From Metaphire vulgaris (lineage: Eukaryota > Annelida > Clitellata > Crassiclitellata > Megascolecidae): 64,000 nucleotides of DNA. The position numbers and the translations under genes were made by a program. The notes under the pieces were generated by a model. The model had not been told where the DNA came from. It made no database searches and was given only the letters and a program-made list of their open reading frames with translations. Numbering within the stretch: the stretch's first letter is position 1; every line of letters begins with the position of its first letter. Shown piece after piece: positions 1 through 10,019 of this stretch. The DNA lies in the NCBI GenBank assembly GCA_018105865.1, contig CM030851.1, positions 5,721,828 through 5,785,827 on the forward strand, read 5' to 3'.

Positions 1-1120
1 ACGACATGGACGAGGCTAAGGGAGACAACCCTGAAAGAAAATTCGACAGTAGGCAATGGCAAACCACTGTTGTAAGTTGCCAAGAAAAACCATGGACAAG
101 TACACTGAGTATTTAGAGAAGAGCGTAAAGGAGACCTCGAGGAAAAATCCAAGAGGCCTCTCGCCTGGTAGGGAGAGACATGCAAAGCAGGTGTCACCCG
201 ACCACAATCCAGCGACTGCTTACAAGACAAAAGCTAACAACGGAGGGAGATGGAGGCAGAAGTTTCGAATAGGAACTTGGAACGTCAATACACTGTACCA
301 AGCAGGGAAACTATGCAACGTTATAAAAGAGACAAAAAGATTAAAAGTAAACATCATGGGAATATCGGAGGCAAGATGGACGAGAAACGGGAAAATAGTT
401 TCGGACAAAATGACAATAATATATTCCGGGGAGCAAACAAAACATATAGGAGGAGTGGCAGTCATACTCGATGAAGAAGCAACAAAAAGTTTCAAAGAAT
501 ACTGGCCAGCATCATCAAGGGTTTTACTGGTTACGCTGCAAACAAAACCGGTGAATACAAACATCATACAGGTCTATGCACCAACACAAGATCACCCAGA
601 AGAGGAAATAGACCTATTCTATGAACAACTGGAAAAGGCAAAAGAAATATGCAAATCACAGGAGGTTACAATAATAATGGGGGACTTAAACGCAAAAGTC
701 GGCAAACAAAAAAGTGGGAAAACAACAGGCCCTCACGGTTTAGGAACAAGAAACGAAAGAGGGGAAAGATGGGTAGAGTGGTGTGAGGGAAATGAAATGG
801 TAATAACAAACACATGGTTCTGCAACCACCCAAGAAGGACGTGGACATGGAAAAGTCCGGGAGACAAGAGCAGGAACCAGATAGATTATATAACTATCAA
901 TCAGAGATACAGAAATTCGGTCACGCAGTCAAAAAACTACCCAGGGGCAGATTGCGACAGCGACCATGTACCAGTCGTGGCAAACATGAAAGTAAAAATG
1001 AAGAAGATGAAGAAAAGGTCAGGACAAGAAAGGTATGACTGGAAAGAACTGGAGAAGATTGAACAAAATGCAGAAGAATACAAACAACAAATAACAAATA
1101 GATTCAAAGAGAAGAGGTAA
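1..1120 (+). mobile_element. Element A 5' part: RTE-like LINE, apurinic endonuclease domain
   Basis: This is the endonuclease half of an RTE-like non-LTR retrotransposon, of the kind often mis-annotated in host genomes as craniofacial development protein 2-like. The frame from 56 to 1120 shows an endonuclease/exonuclease/phosphatase fold: RIGTWNVNTL at residues 71-80, GISEARW with the metal-binding Glu at 105, MGDLNAKVG with Asp 210 and Asn 212, and the terminal SDH at 302-304. These nick target DNA to prime reverse transcription in this family. The frame stops at 1120; the next frame continues the same protein, so a small indel near 1,110 breaks it. The element probably begins upstream of base 1. 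It is a decayed copy, not a host gene. Clade assignment is by motif recall; a close sister clade is possible. Confidence 0.85.
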
Positions 1121-2472
1121 ACACAACATGGAAAATTTACAAAGAGGCACTAATCAACACATCAGAAAGTCTAGTACCAAAGACCAAAGCAAAAGCCAAA
1201 CAACAGTGGGTGACTCAAAAAATCCTGGACTTAATGGAAGAAAGAAGGAAGGTGAAAACAACAGACAAAGAGAAATATCAACTGCTTAATAATTTAATAA
1301 GGAAAGAATGCAAAGCAGCAAAAGAAATGTGGTTAAACAAGCAATGCGACTGGATGGAGAAAAACAAACACAAAGAGAACATTCACGATAAAATAAGAGA
1401 GTTGGCAGGAAAGAAAAACAGAGGAACGGGCACCAACTGCATAAAAAAACAAAGAGGGAAAAATGCTGACAGAGGAAGAAGAAATCAGAGGAAGATGGGA
1501 AGAATACATAAAAGAACTCTACGAAGATGAGGAAAGAATACTATTGCCGATAATAAAAAATGAAACAGAAGGCCCCAAGATTATACAAGATGAAGTAAGA
1601 GCCGCGTTAAAAGACATGAAAAAGAAGAAGGCGGCGGGAAAGGACAAGATAGTAAGTGAAATGATTCTTGCGGCGGGGGAAGAAGGACTGAAAAGAACTA
1701 CAGAAATGATAAATACAATTTATGAAACGGATACAATACCTGAAGACCTTGGAAAATCAATAATAATACCAATACCAAAGAAACAAAATGCAACTGAGTG
1801 CGAAGCATTCCGAACTATCAGCCTAATAAGCCATTTTGAAAAGTTATTACTAAAAATACTGCTCAAAAGGACGAAGAATAAAATCAGACACAAAGCATCA
1901 GAACAGCAATATGGCTTTAAGGAAAATTGCGGGTGCAGAAATGCAATATACAATCTAAGAAGAATCAGTGAGAGATGCATAGAAATGCAGAAGGATGTAT
2001 ATATCTGTTTCATAGACTACGAAAAAGCTTTTGATAACTTCATGCACAAAGAGCTATTCGACTGTCTGGACAAAGCGGGATTAGATGGAAAGGACATGAA
2101 AATATTCTCGGAAATTTATGGGAAACAGACAGCAACAATCAGAATAAAAGGGAAAGAGGGAAACTGGATCAAAATACAGAAAGGAGCAAGACAAGGTTGC
2201 GGTTTATCACCAGAATTCTTCAATGCTTATGGAGAGGAAATCATGGAAAAAATAGAGAACATGGAAGGAATCATAATTGGAGGGCAGAACATTAACAACC
2301 TGAGATTCGCGGACGACGCAGCATTAATGGCGTACACACAAAAGAAGCTACAGGAATTAGTGGACGAAGTAGTTAAGGAAGGCGAAAGAAAGGGTCTAAA
2401 AATAAATACAAAGAAAACATACTGCATGGTGATCTCCAAACAAAAAGATACACCAAGATGCCAACTATACAT
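1121..2472 (+). mobile_element. Element A middle part: RTE-like reverse transcriptase, interrupted
   Basis: This continues element A through the linker (frame open around 1210-1530) into the reverse transcriptase (frame from 1463). Within the latter, CFIDYEKAFD lies at residues 172-181, ARQGCGLSP at 242-250 and the catalytic FADD box at 282-285. A second frameshift, near 1,450 in an A-rich stretch, joins the linker and the RT. At 2,472 the RT reading is cut off and runs into unrelated DNA that belongs to element B; the C-terminal part resumes at 6,238. Two frameshifts plus the insertion make this copy inactive, though the catalytic residues are still visible. Confidence 0.85.
2467..2472 (+). 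repeat. 5' target-site duplication of element B (ATACAT)
   Basis: ATACAT directly precedes element B and recurs at 6,238-6,243 directly after its AAT tail. Removing element B and one copy restores element A's reading frame across the junction (QLYI then NGQLIEQ). Confidence 0.75.
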
Positions 2473-2928
2473 TGTATATTGTAGTCGGTAGGTGGCGCCG
2501 CGTGTGGCTGCATAGAATTCCGACCGAGTGATTTAATGCTTTCTTTTCGAGTTATTTTCTCGTTTGGCTCCTCATGATTTGCTAAAATTCGTAATTTTCG
2601 ACAGTGCATCTGGAAATGGTAACAATTTAATATTTATTTGAGTGACTTTGGCGGAATTTTGGAAGAACTGTTCTATCTTATCTTCAACACCGTTAACATT
2701 TTGAAAAATACCGTTAATTCATGATGGCTGCCGCTACGTTTCTCAGCTGGATTTTTGTGGTTCCTGAACGTACGTTTAATTCCTTTTCTTGTCAACCGTT
2801 CGTTTTTCACGCAGAATTTTTCTAGTTGGAGGTCAGAGAGGTTCACTCTGTTGCACGTTGAAGTCTGGTGTTTTTAACTGTATCGGCGGGTATAAAGAAT
2901 TCGGAATCTGACCAGACACTGGCCAAAC

Positions 2929-4593
2929 ATGCTGACACGAGATCTGTTGTTGTGCTTGAAGTCGTCTAGAGTCACCCTCGATGCATCGGTACGACATGTC
3001 ATCGCGCAGCTGCGATTAGCTAGGCGTGGCTGCCGTGCGGGAAAAAATTGTAGACGCAGACCCAGCTATGCCTATCCACAGGCGCAGGTTGCCTGCATCT
3101 GTGACAACAGTCGCAATCGCCGATCTTGCGATCATCAGCTGATACCGATTGTTATCGGTAATCGATTTTCCAGCAAGGAGACACACGTGCTGTCCGACCT
3201 TGAAAGTCCAAGAGTTCGTCCGTTGTTATTGTATCCTAAAATTGAGCGCCACCTTAATTATCAAATTCGAGAACTTGGCTTTGGACTTCAGAACATCCGT
3301 TCTGTAGGTAGCAAGGTGGACAATGTAGTTGACCTTATGGAGGATTTTCGTCTTGACCTACTTATCTTATCAGAGACCTGGCACGAAGACTCAGACGCTG
3401 TCCCCATCAAGAGGTTACGGGGAATGGGTCTGAACGTTATTGAAGCAGCCCGACCCATTGCTGCAGATGCTCGACAGACTGATGCGAACTGGACAAACCA
3501 TGGTGGATTAGCTGTGATTTCGAAACATGGAATTAACATCACAAAACTGAGGACTACACTCAAGCCGACAACGTTTGAGTATTTGTGCTGCCGGGTCGGT
3601 AGCACAAAGGCGACTGTAGTCATGGTTGCAATCTACAGACCAGGGTCTCAACGTGTCTGTGAGCGATTTTATGAGGAATTTACGCTACTTCTCGAGTCTC
3701 TTGCGACGTATAATTGTGTGTTTTATGTCGCCGGGGATCTTAATATACATTTGGAGAAGCCTGCGGACAGTGCCTGTCAAAGATTAAACCAGATCTTGGG
3801 AGAATTCAACCTGCGGCAATACGTTGATGAACCTACTCACGAACTTGGTGGACTGCTGGATGTTGTGATTGGACCGTGTGACTTGGCGCCGCTCAAGGCT
3901 GTAGTTGAGGAAACGGGCTTATCTGATCATAAGCTTGTATGTTGGTCAGCACGTGCTGTACAGCCTCCCCCGGAGTTTAAAGTAGTCAAGCGGAGGAACT
4001 GGAAGAATTTCGATCAGAACCTCTTCATATTGCGGCTTAAAGAATCTGAGCTCTGTTTATCGATTGGACATGAGAAGACGGCATCGGAGCTGGCGGAACT
4101 TTATCACTCTGTTATAGTGCAGATACTCGATGAATTAGCCCCAGTGACCGAGATGAGGGTTCGTGTTCGCCCTCACTGCCCGTTCTATGATGAGGAGTGC
4201 AGACAGGCGCGCAGAACAGTGCGGCGAGCAGAGCGGGCTTATAGAAGATCCAAAGGTACTGCTATGGAAGATGAAGCGCGAAAATCTCTGACCTCCACTC
4301 TTAAATCAAGAAGGTGCCTGGTGAAACAAAAAGGTCGGAGATATTGGAAGGGGTTGCTGCAGTCAGCACATGACGATACGAGCGGAACTTGGAAGGCTCT
4401 CAATTCGCTCCTTGGTGAGAGTAGAGAGGGCTCAGCTCTATGCCCCGAATTCAGTGCTGAGGATTATCACCGCTACATGGATGACAAGATCAGAGGAATA
4501 CGAGAAAAGACTGCGAGTGCGGATCGGCATCTTTCTCTAACTATAATGGTCCGCGTCTCACTGCTTTCTCCAACCCGACGCTGGAAGAAGTAA
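2929..4593 (+). CDS. Element B endonuclease frame (EEP domain)
   Basis: The 554-residue frame is basic and cysteine-containing for its first 110 residues, then shows the endonuclease/exonuclease/phosphatase domain: LQNIRSVGSK with Asn 122, LILSETWH with Glu 149, VAGDLNIH with Asp 270 and Asn 272, and LSDHKLV with SDH at 332-334. All residues expected for metal-dependent target nicking are present. After the domain comes a basic linker rich in Arg. The last 20 or so residues (after about base 4,530) are out of frame: the +2 frame reads NGPRLTAFSNPTLEEVIVSV, typical linker sequence leading into the RT. The first ATG at 2,929 is used because the leader upstream has stops. Confidence 0.85.
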   Translation: MLTRDLLLCLKSSRVTLDASVRHVIAQLRLARRGCRAGKNCRRRPSYAYPQAQVACICDNSRNRRSCDHQLIPIVIGNRFSSKETHVLSDLESPRVRPLLLYPKIERHLNYQIRELGFGLQNIRSVGSKVDNVVDLMEDFRLDLLILSETWHEDSDAVPIKRLRGMGLNVIEAARPIAADARQTDANWTNHGGLAVISKHGINITKLRTTLKPTTFEYLCCRVGSTKATVVMVAIYRPGSQRVCERFYEEFTLLLESLATYNCVFYVAGDLNIHLEKPADSACQRLNQILGEFNLRQYVDEPTHELGGLLDVVIGPCDLAPLKAVVEETGLSDHKLVCWSARAVQPPPEFKVVKRRNWKNFDQNLFILRLKESELCLSIGHEKTASELAELYHSVIVQILDELAPVTEMRVRVRPHCPFYDEECRQARRTVRRAERAYRRSKGTAMEDEARKSLTSTLKSRRCLVKQKGRRYWKGLLQSAHDDTSGTWKALNSLLGESREGSALCPEFSAEDYHRYMDDKIRGIREKTASADRHLSLTIMVRVSLLSPTRRWKK

Positions 4594-4601
4594 TTGTCTC
4601 C

Positions 4602-6152
4602 GTGCGTTCGTCACCGAATAAGCAGTGTGCCTCTGACCCGCTGCCTATGTGGCTCTTGAAGGAGTCCATTGTTGTACTGGCGCCATTCCTGACGACGCTT
4701 ATGGCTGTCTCTCTGGAATCAGGAGAATTTCCAACAACTTGGAAGCATGCGATCGTTACTCCGCACCTGAAACGGTCGGGACTTGATCAGTCTGATGTCT
4801 CCAATTATAGACCGGTCTCCAACCTCCCTTTTCTAGCCAAGCTACTAGAGAGGATTGTTAACAAGCGGATGGTCAGTTTTCTGAGTGTGAATGGACTAAT
4901 GCCGCAACAACAATCAGCCTATCGTCGTGGACACTCCACTGAAACAGCCATTCTGAAAATATTCAGTGACCTGGTGGACGCGACTGCAAATGGGCGAGTT
5001 GCACTTCTCTGCCTGCTCGATCTTTCGGCTGCTTTTGACACAGTCGATCATCAGATTCTCATCCGTCGGCTTGAAACATCGTATGGACTGGAAGGCCAGT
5101 CACTTCAGTGGATGAGGAGCTACCTCATCGGAAGAACACAAGCTGTATGGTGTAATGGTCTAATGTCCCAGAAGAGCCAAGTCCACCATGGAGTTCCGCA
5201 AGGATCAGTCCTGGGTCCCTTACTTTTCATCTTATACGTTGCGGACATTAGCTCAATCGTCAAGGCTTTTGGCTTGTCATCGCACTCCTATGCTGACGAT
5301 GGGCAAATTTATTCCTCGTGCATGCCGTCGGATACTGAGCGACTTCGGATGTCCTTCACGAATTGCATATCTGCAATCATCAGATGGACAGAAGAAAATC
5401 GTCTGGCATTGAATCCGGACAAGACGGAATTCCTCTGGATCAGCACTCCAGGAAGAAGGAAGTTGTTGAGTCGAGTCCCTTTCACTGTGGGTGATGCCAC
5501 TATTGTTCCTGTGGCGAGTGTGCGTCTCTTAGGTGTGCTTTTGGACGAAACGCTATCGTTTGATGCACACACCAACAACGTTATCCGATGCTGTCACTAC
5601 CAGATACGGAGGGTCAAGCTGGTTCGGCGCTACCTAACTGTGAGTGCGGCCGTTCAGCTTGTCCGGGCCTTCGTCTTGTCAAGAATGGACTACTGTAACA
5701 GTGTCTTGCTAGGCCTACCAGAAAACAAGCTAAATCGACTTCAGTCCGTACTGAATCTGGCTGCACGAGTGGTCTTCGGTTGTCGCTGGAATGACCACAT
5801 CACGCCACTGCTGAGAGATCGCCTGCACTGGTTACGCGTTCAACAGCGTATTGTTTTCAAGCGTTGTTGGCTCACTTTCCGAGCCCTTTATGATCCACAC
5901 TGCCCAGAATATCTGAGTGCGCTGGTGCAGCGAACGACGTCAAATGAGTCGAGAATGAAGCTTCGGTCGAGTCGTCGAGTCCTGCTGCTTGTCCCTCCTC
6001 CGTCAAAGACCTCCAAGTTTGGAGAAAGGTCATTCTCCAAAGGGAATCCGTTACTTTGGAATTCGTTACCTGACGTTGTGTCGGAAGCTGTCTCTGCGGA
6101 ATCCTTTCTTAGGAACTTAAAAACATACTTATTTAATATCGGATTTTATTGA
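4602..6152 (+). CDS. Element B reverse transcriptase
   Basis: The 516-residue frame is the reverse transcriptase of element B. It shows SNYRPVSNLPFLAKLLERIV, the palm motif LDLSAAFDTVDH, GVPQGSVLGPLLF, the catalytic YADD at residues 230-233, and a C-terminal [20 protein letters not shown] block followed by a conserved WNSLPD tail, as in CR1/L2-like proteins. It belongs to the same polyprotein as the preceding endonuclease frame; a small indel at about 4,520-4,545 separates them. No internal stop is present. It converts the element's RNA to cDNA at the nicked target. Confidence 0.87.
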   Translation: MRSSPNKQCASDPLPMWLLKESIVVLAPFLTTLMAVSLESGEFPTTWKHAIVTPHLKRSGLDQSDVSNYRPVSNLPFLAKLLERIVNKRMVSFLSVNGLMPQQQSAYRRGHSTETAILKIFSDLVDATANGRVALLCLLDLSAAFDTVDHQILIRRLETSYGLEGQSLQWMRSYLIGRTQAVWCNGLMSQKSQVHHGVPQGSVLGPLLFILYVADISSIVKAFGLSSHSYADDGQIYSSCMPSDTERLRMSFTNCISAIIRWTEENRLALNPDKTEFLWISTPGRRKLLSRVPFTVGDATIVPVASVRLLGVLLDETLSFDAHTNNVIRCCHYQIRRVKLVRRYLTVSAAVQLVRAFVLSRMDYCNSVLLGLPENKLNRLQSVLNLAARVVFGCRWNDHITPLLRDRLHWLRVQQRIVFKRCWLTFRALYDPHCPEYLSALVQRTTSNESRMKLRSSRRVLLLVPPPSKTSKFGERSFSKGNPLLWNSLPDVVSEAVSAESFLRNLKTYLFNIGFY

Positions 6153-6237
6153 TAGAATTATGTCAAAGTGCTTTTGTCGTAGGCCTTAGCCTTGTTTACT
6201 GCGCTGGAGAAATTGTCTAGAAATAATAATAATAATA

Positions 6238-6243
6238 ATACAT
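6238..6243 (+). repeat. 3' target-site duplication of element B (ATACAT)
   Basis: Second copy of ATACAT, partly fused with the AAT tail of element B; element A coding resumes immediately after. Confidence 0.7.
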
Positions 6244-6860
6244 AAATGGACAACTAATAGAACAAGTAAATGACTTCAAATATTTAGGAAGTTGGATATC
6301 CAGCAATGGGAAATGTGAAAAGGATATAACAACAAGGATTGCCATGGCAAAATCAGCATTTGTGGAATTAAAACACATCTTAACAAATAAGAGAATATCA
6401 ATGGAAACAAGGATAAGGGTCTTGGAAACTTATGTATGGTCGGTATTGCTATACGGCGCAGAAACGTGGACAATTTCCAAACAGATGAAGAAAAAATTAG
6501 AGGCAGTGGAAATGTGGTTTTTAAGGAGAATGATGAAGGTTTCTTGGACAGAGAAAACATCAAACGAGAAAATTTTGGAAAAGGCAAACTCAAGAAGGAA
6601 ATTGTTAAAAACTATAAAGAAAAGACAACTAGAATTTTTCGGACACATAATGAGAAAAAAGGCCTGGAAAACTTAGTCACAACAGGTAAAGTGATGGGGA
6701 AAAGAGCAAGAGGGAGACAAAGATTGACATTCATCGAAAACCTGCTATGCGACGTGAAAGACAAAATATCAGAAGTAGAACTGCTACAAGCGACATACGA
6801 CAGAGAGGAGTGGAAGTCCATGGTCGCCAACGTTGTAAAACAAGGCACCTAAAGAAGAAG
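6238..6860 (+). mobile_element. Element A 3' part: RT C-terminal region and 3' end
   Basis: The C-terminal region of element A resumes here. NGQLIEQVNDFKYLGSW is followed by the typical RTE-like block [32 protein letters not shown], and, after a frameshift near 6,655 in an A-rich run, [12 protein letters not shown] and a stop at 6,850-6,852. A reverse-complement copy of this same 3' end occurs at 24,768-25,790, which confirms it as a repeat family. Together with 1-2,472 this gives about 3.1 kb of element A in the window. Confidence 0.85.
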
Positions 6861-7099
6861 ACTACTATAGCAGTCCCTGCCTTTCAGTTTCAAATTCAAA
6901 GGCCATGAAATTGAACTGTTAGGTCAAGTAAGATTGAAATTAAATCACTTGGCTTCCATTGTTAGTATACAGTTGGTAGACAATAAGGGCTGTGTGTTGA
7001 ACTAAGACCGAGAATGCAGTAGAGACTAGAAAGCCATTTGAGAACCTGAGCGTACTTGATAAGCACAGTAGGTAAGAATCAGAGTTATCAGAGCCGTTT

Positions 7100-7275
7100 C
7101 AACTGCATCGGAAGGGGTACGGGGACGGGGATGGGCATCGAAATGCGGGGACGGGGATGGGGAAAGAGATGAAGGATCGGGCGGGGATTGAATTTAACTC
7201 AATGGGGACGGGGTGTGGATGGAGAAAAGCTTTGCGGGGACGGGAGAGGATGGGGACAAGTCAGTCCCCGTGCAC
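7100..7275 (+). repeat. G-rich degenerate repeat (GGGGACGGGGAT)
   Basis: Repeated GGGGACGGGGATGGG-type blocks, with many runs of four G on the plus strand. This could form G-quadruplexes. Outside these blocks nothing is recognised between 6,860 and 7,440. Confidence 0.6.
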
Positions 7276-7493
7276 ACCTCTACTTTGCACTCAAATGGTT
7301 TATCTTGTCATGTTTATCTTGTTATTGATTGCCTATGCTGCAGAATACCTGTATATTAATAGGCTGTGTTTAATTTCATTGCTCTGCCTAATCAACGGAC
7401 AAGACCACAAAACTCTTCAGCAACCTAGCAGCTGCCTGCTTAGTGCTTAGTGGCAGGGATGAAGCAAGCGGAGATGTAGCAAGTATACATAAT

Positions 7494-7592
7494 ACTTCAA
7501 GTACAATTACCTGGCCTCCAAGTACAAGTACCTGGCCTCCATGTACAAGTACAAGTACATGCCTTCCAAAAACTTCGAGTACAAGTACAAGT
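7494..7592. repeat. Palindromic GTAC minisatellite
   Basis: Tandem AAGTACAAGTACCTGGCCTCC units, about 21-27 bp, themselves near-palindromic (AAGTAC/GTACTT). Directly followed by a truncated copy of the 8,035-8,350 element. Confidence 0.7.
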
Positions 7593-7597
7593 ACAAG

Positions 7598-7840
7598 GGG
7601 GCGCAGACATTCTCCCCTGGACATTATCCCCCGGACATTATCCCTCCGGACATTATCCCCCCGGACATATTCCCCTCCCGGCAAAGAAGTAATGAACAAT
7701 GTAAATCAATCTAATAGATCTTAATTTTGCCTTCAGTATCGTTTAGGGTTAGTGTTTCGTATCTGGTCATTATCTGGTCATTATCTGGTCATTATCGCTA
7801 CATCTCTGCAAATAACCAGTCATTTTATGCAGTGACTAAC
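7598..7840 (+). mobile_element. Truncated copy of the 8,035-8,350 inverted-repeat element
   Basis: GCGCAGACATTCTCC followed by repeated GGACATTATCCCCC units and the shared stretch GGCAAAGAAGTAATGAACAATG, matching 8,038-8,210. The right inverted repeat is missing. It directly abuts an element B fragment. Confidence 0.65.
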
Positions 7841-7844
7841 TTTT

Positions 7845-9345
7845 CAAATGATTGGGAGGCTTGCACTTCTATGCCTTCTTGATCTTTTGTCGGCATTTGA
7901 TTCCGTCGATCATCATATCCTCATTCGCAGGCTTGAGAAATCGTTCGGTGTGGGTGGTTCCTCCTTGCGGTGGACCGTGGATAGCCAGTTATCTCTCCGA
8001 CAGAGTGCAATCGGTAACGTGCGGTGGGAAACTCGAAGCGCAGACATTCTCCTCCTGGACATAATCCCCCAGACATTATCCCCCGGACATATTCCCCTCC
8101 CGGCAAAGATGTAATGAACAATGTAAATCAATATCATTGATCTTAATTTTGCCGTCAGTATCGTTTAGGGTTAGTGTTTCGTGTCTGGTTTTTGGTGTGG
8201 GTAATGATTATATGACCCCGTACGGGTGCAATACACTGCTTTTCGCCAAAGCCCATAGAGGGGGATTATGTCCGGCAGTGTCATTTCAAAGGGTGTACCG
8301 GGGGATAATGTCCGGGAGTATTATGTCCAGGGGGAGAATGTTCTGTACCCGGGAAACTCTCTGTAGAGCGGAACGTTGGCTGTGGAGTTCCTGAAGGGTC
8401 AGTACTTGGCCCATTACTTTTCATTCTGTATACTGTACGGCTGACCTGAAATCCATTATCGCGGCCTTTGGACTGGCGCCCCATAGTTATGCTGATGATA
8501 GCCAGATTTACTCGTCCTGCCTCCCTTGCGAGGTGGAGGCGCTGCGGGAACGGTTCATCGAGTGTTTAGCCGCTGTCTCGAAGTGGGCGGAGGAAAATCG
8601 GTTGGCTCTTAATGTTGGAAAAATCGAATTTCTATGGGTTAGCACCCCTCGGCGAAGAACGCTCGTGAGTTGCAAATCGTTCATGATGGGTGGCGTTACC
8701 ATTGTCCCTTCTGAGTGTGTGCGGTTGTTGGGCGTACTCTTTGATGCATTTGATGCATTTGCATCATTTGAGCCATACTTAAATGATGTGATCAGGCGAT
8801 GTCACTATAAATTGAGAAGAATCCGATCAGTCTGGCGATATCTGCCTGTATCCAAAGTGGTTCACTTGGTCCAGGCCTTGGTGCTAACGAGGATTGACTA
8901 TTGTAATAGTATCTTGTGGGGCCTCCCGGTCAACAAACTGGATCGCCTGCAGTCTGTTCTTAACCTTTCGGCGAGGATTGTGTTCGGATGTCGCTGGCGT
9001 GAACACGTTACACCACTTCTCAGGAATCGCCTTCATTGGCTTCGAGTCTCTGAGCGGATTGTGTTCAAGAGATGCTGGCTGACGTACAGAGCGCTGCATG
9101 ACCCGTGCTGTCCGGAGTACCTTGCCTCTCTTGTAAAGAGACCGCAGTGTAATGACAGGAGATCGTAGCTCCGCTCGAGTCGTGGGGTTAATTTTTATGT
9201 TCCTCCTCCGTCCAAGACTGCTAAGTTTGGAGAGAGATTCTTCACTCGGGGTAATCCTATCTTGTGGAACTCTCTTCCCGATGACGTCACCATGTCTGAC
9301 GCTGCTGAGCACTTCATCAAGAGCCTAAAGACGCATGTTACGTGG
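7845..9345 (+). mobile_element. Degraded copy of element B, RT region, with internal insertion
   Basis: From 7,848 the translation resembles element B's palm motif (LALLCLLDLLSAFDSVDHHILIRRLEKSFG). After the insertion at 8,035-8,350, the RT resumes: the 8,533-9,168 frame has WAEENRLALNVGKIEFLWVSTPRRR and HWLRVSERIVFKRCWLTYRALHDP, collinear with element B residues 270-450. Several frameshifts and an in-frame TAG at 9,166 show it is dead. The catalytic YADD survives as YADDSQIYSS, read near 8,488-8,515. Confidence 0.82.
8035..8350. mobile_element. 316 bp inverted-repeat element with 9 bp target duplication
   Basis: Left end AGACATTCTCCTCCTGGACATAAT and right end ending in GGAGAATGTTCT form inverted termini built from repeated GGACATTATCC units. 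It is flanked by perfect GGGAAACTC at 8,026-8,034 and 8,351-8,359. A 9 bp duplication suggests a Mutator-like non-autonomous element; 8 bp (hAT) plus one chance base is possible. Confidence 0.75.
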
Positions 9346-9430
9346 CGCAGAGCTTGGCTAGGTGGCGTATGTACATCATTGAAGCGTTGTTCAGCATGAA
9401 TTCAATTATTGGGTTTTAGTATTATCCTGC

Positions 9431-9463
9431 ACTGCGAGCGAAGCGAGCGCGAGCGAAGCGAGC
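9431..9463. repeat. Tandem duplication of a 15 bp GCGAGCGAAGCGAGC unit
   Basis: Two adjacent copies of GCGAGCGAAGCGAGC, CpG-rich in an AT-rich neighbourhood. The surrounding 9,345-10,015 shows no gene; a TATG run lies near 9,565. Confidence 0.7.
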
Positions 9464-10019
9464 ATCTTTCTAGTATATATAATGAGTACTTAGTTCCCAA
9501 AGGACTTATAAAAAACTGCCCGGAGACATTAAGAAATTGTGTGACTAACTCTCGTCCGGTTCGATGTATGTATGTATGTATGTATATATATACTGTATAT
9601 GCTCGTTTCTTTTCTTATACTTAATCTGAAGACTACGGTGTACAATTAGCAAGTAGCATATTGCCGTTGTCATTTATGAAATATATGGTTTATTCTTGAT
9701 TACGAAATTTTAAGCATCTGCGTGTTATATGATTAAAAACGTCATGACTATTTCGCTCACCTCTCCCTCGCCCTCTGCGTTCGTTTTGTCTAAGAAGACA
9801 GGACAATAGTCTTTGATTGCTCCAACGCTCGTTAATCTTCCTTTGGACGGCAGAGAAACCACGTGTGGACCTTTTAAGAACAATCGCATTCATTTGATTT
9901 ACGTCGTCATCAATCGTCATGCAGTTACAGAGCGCCAGTTCTTATAGGGCCTAAGCAGAAATATCAGTAGCATAGTTCGCTCGCATGATCTCAGGGACCA
10001 GAGGGCATGACCATGTAAC

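Larger units (their letters stand above)
2473..6237 (+). mobile_element. Element B: near-complete CR1/L2-like non-LTR retrotransposon nested in element A
   Basis: A 3.77 kb insertion with a roughly 455 bp 5' leader, an endonuclease frame, a reverse transcriptase frame, and a 3' tail of AAT triplets. The 3' sequence before the tail (GCGCTGGAGAAATTGTC) recurs in related form at the ends of other repeats in this window. The two coding parts are open except for one frame change near 4,530, so this is the youngest LINE in the window. It sits in the same orientation as its host element A and is flanked by ATACAT. It is CR1/L2-like by its motif spelling (SETWH, YADD, HWLRVQQRI near the C-terminus); the exact clade needs a tree. 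Confidence 0.88.

Noticed and set aside
56..1120. Host gene craniofacial development protein 2
   Set aside because: The endonuclease is followed by a reverse transcriptase in the same element and has dispersed copies, so it is a LINE protein.
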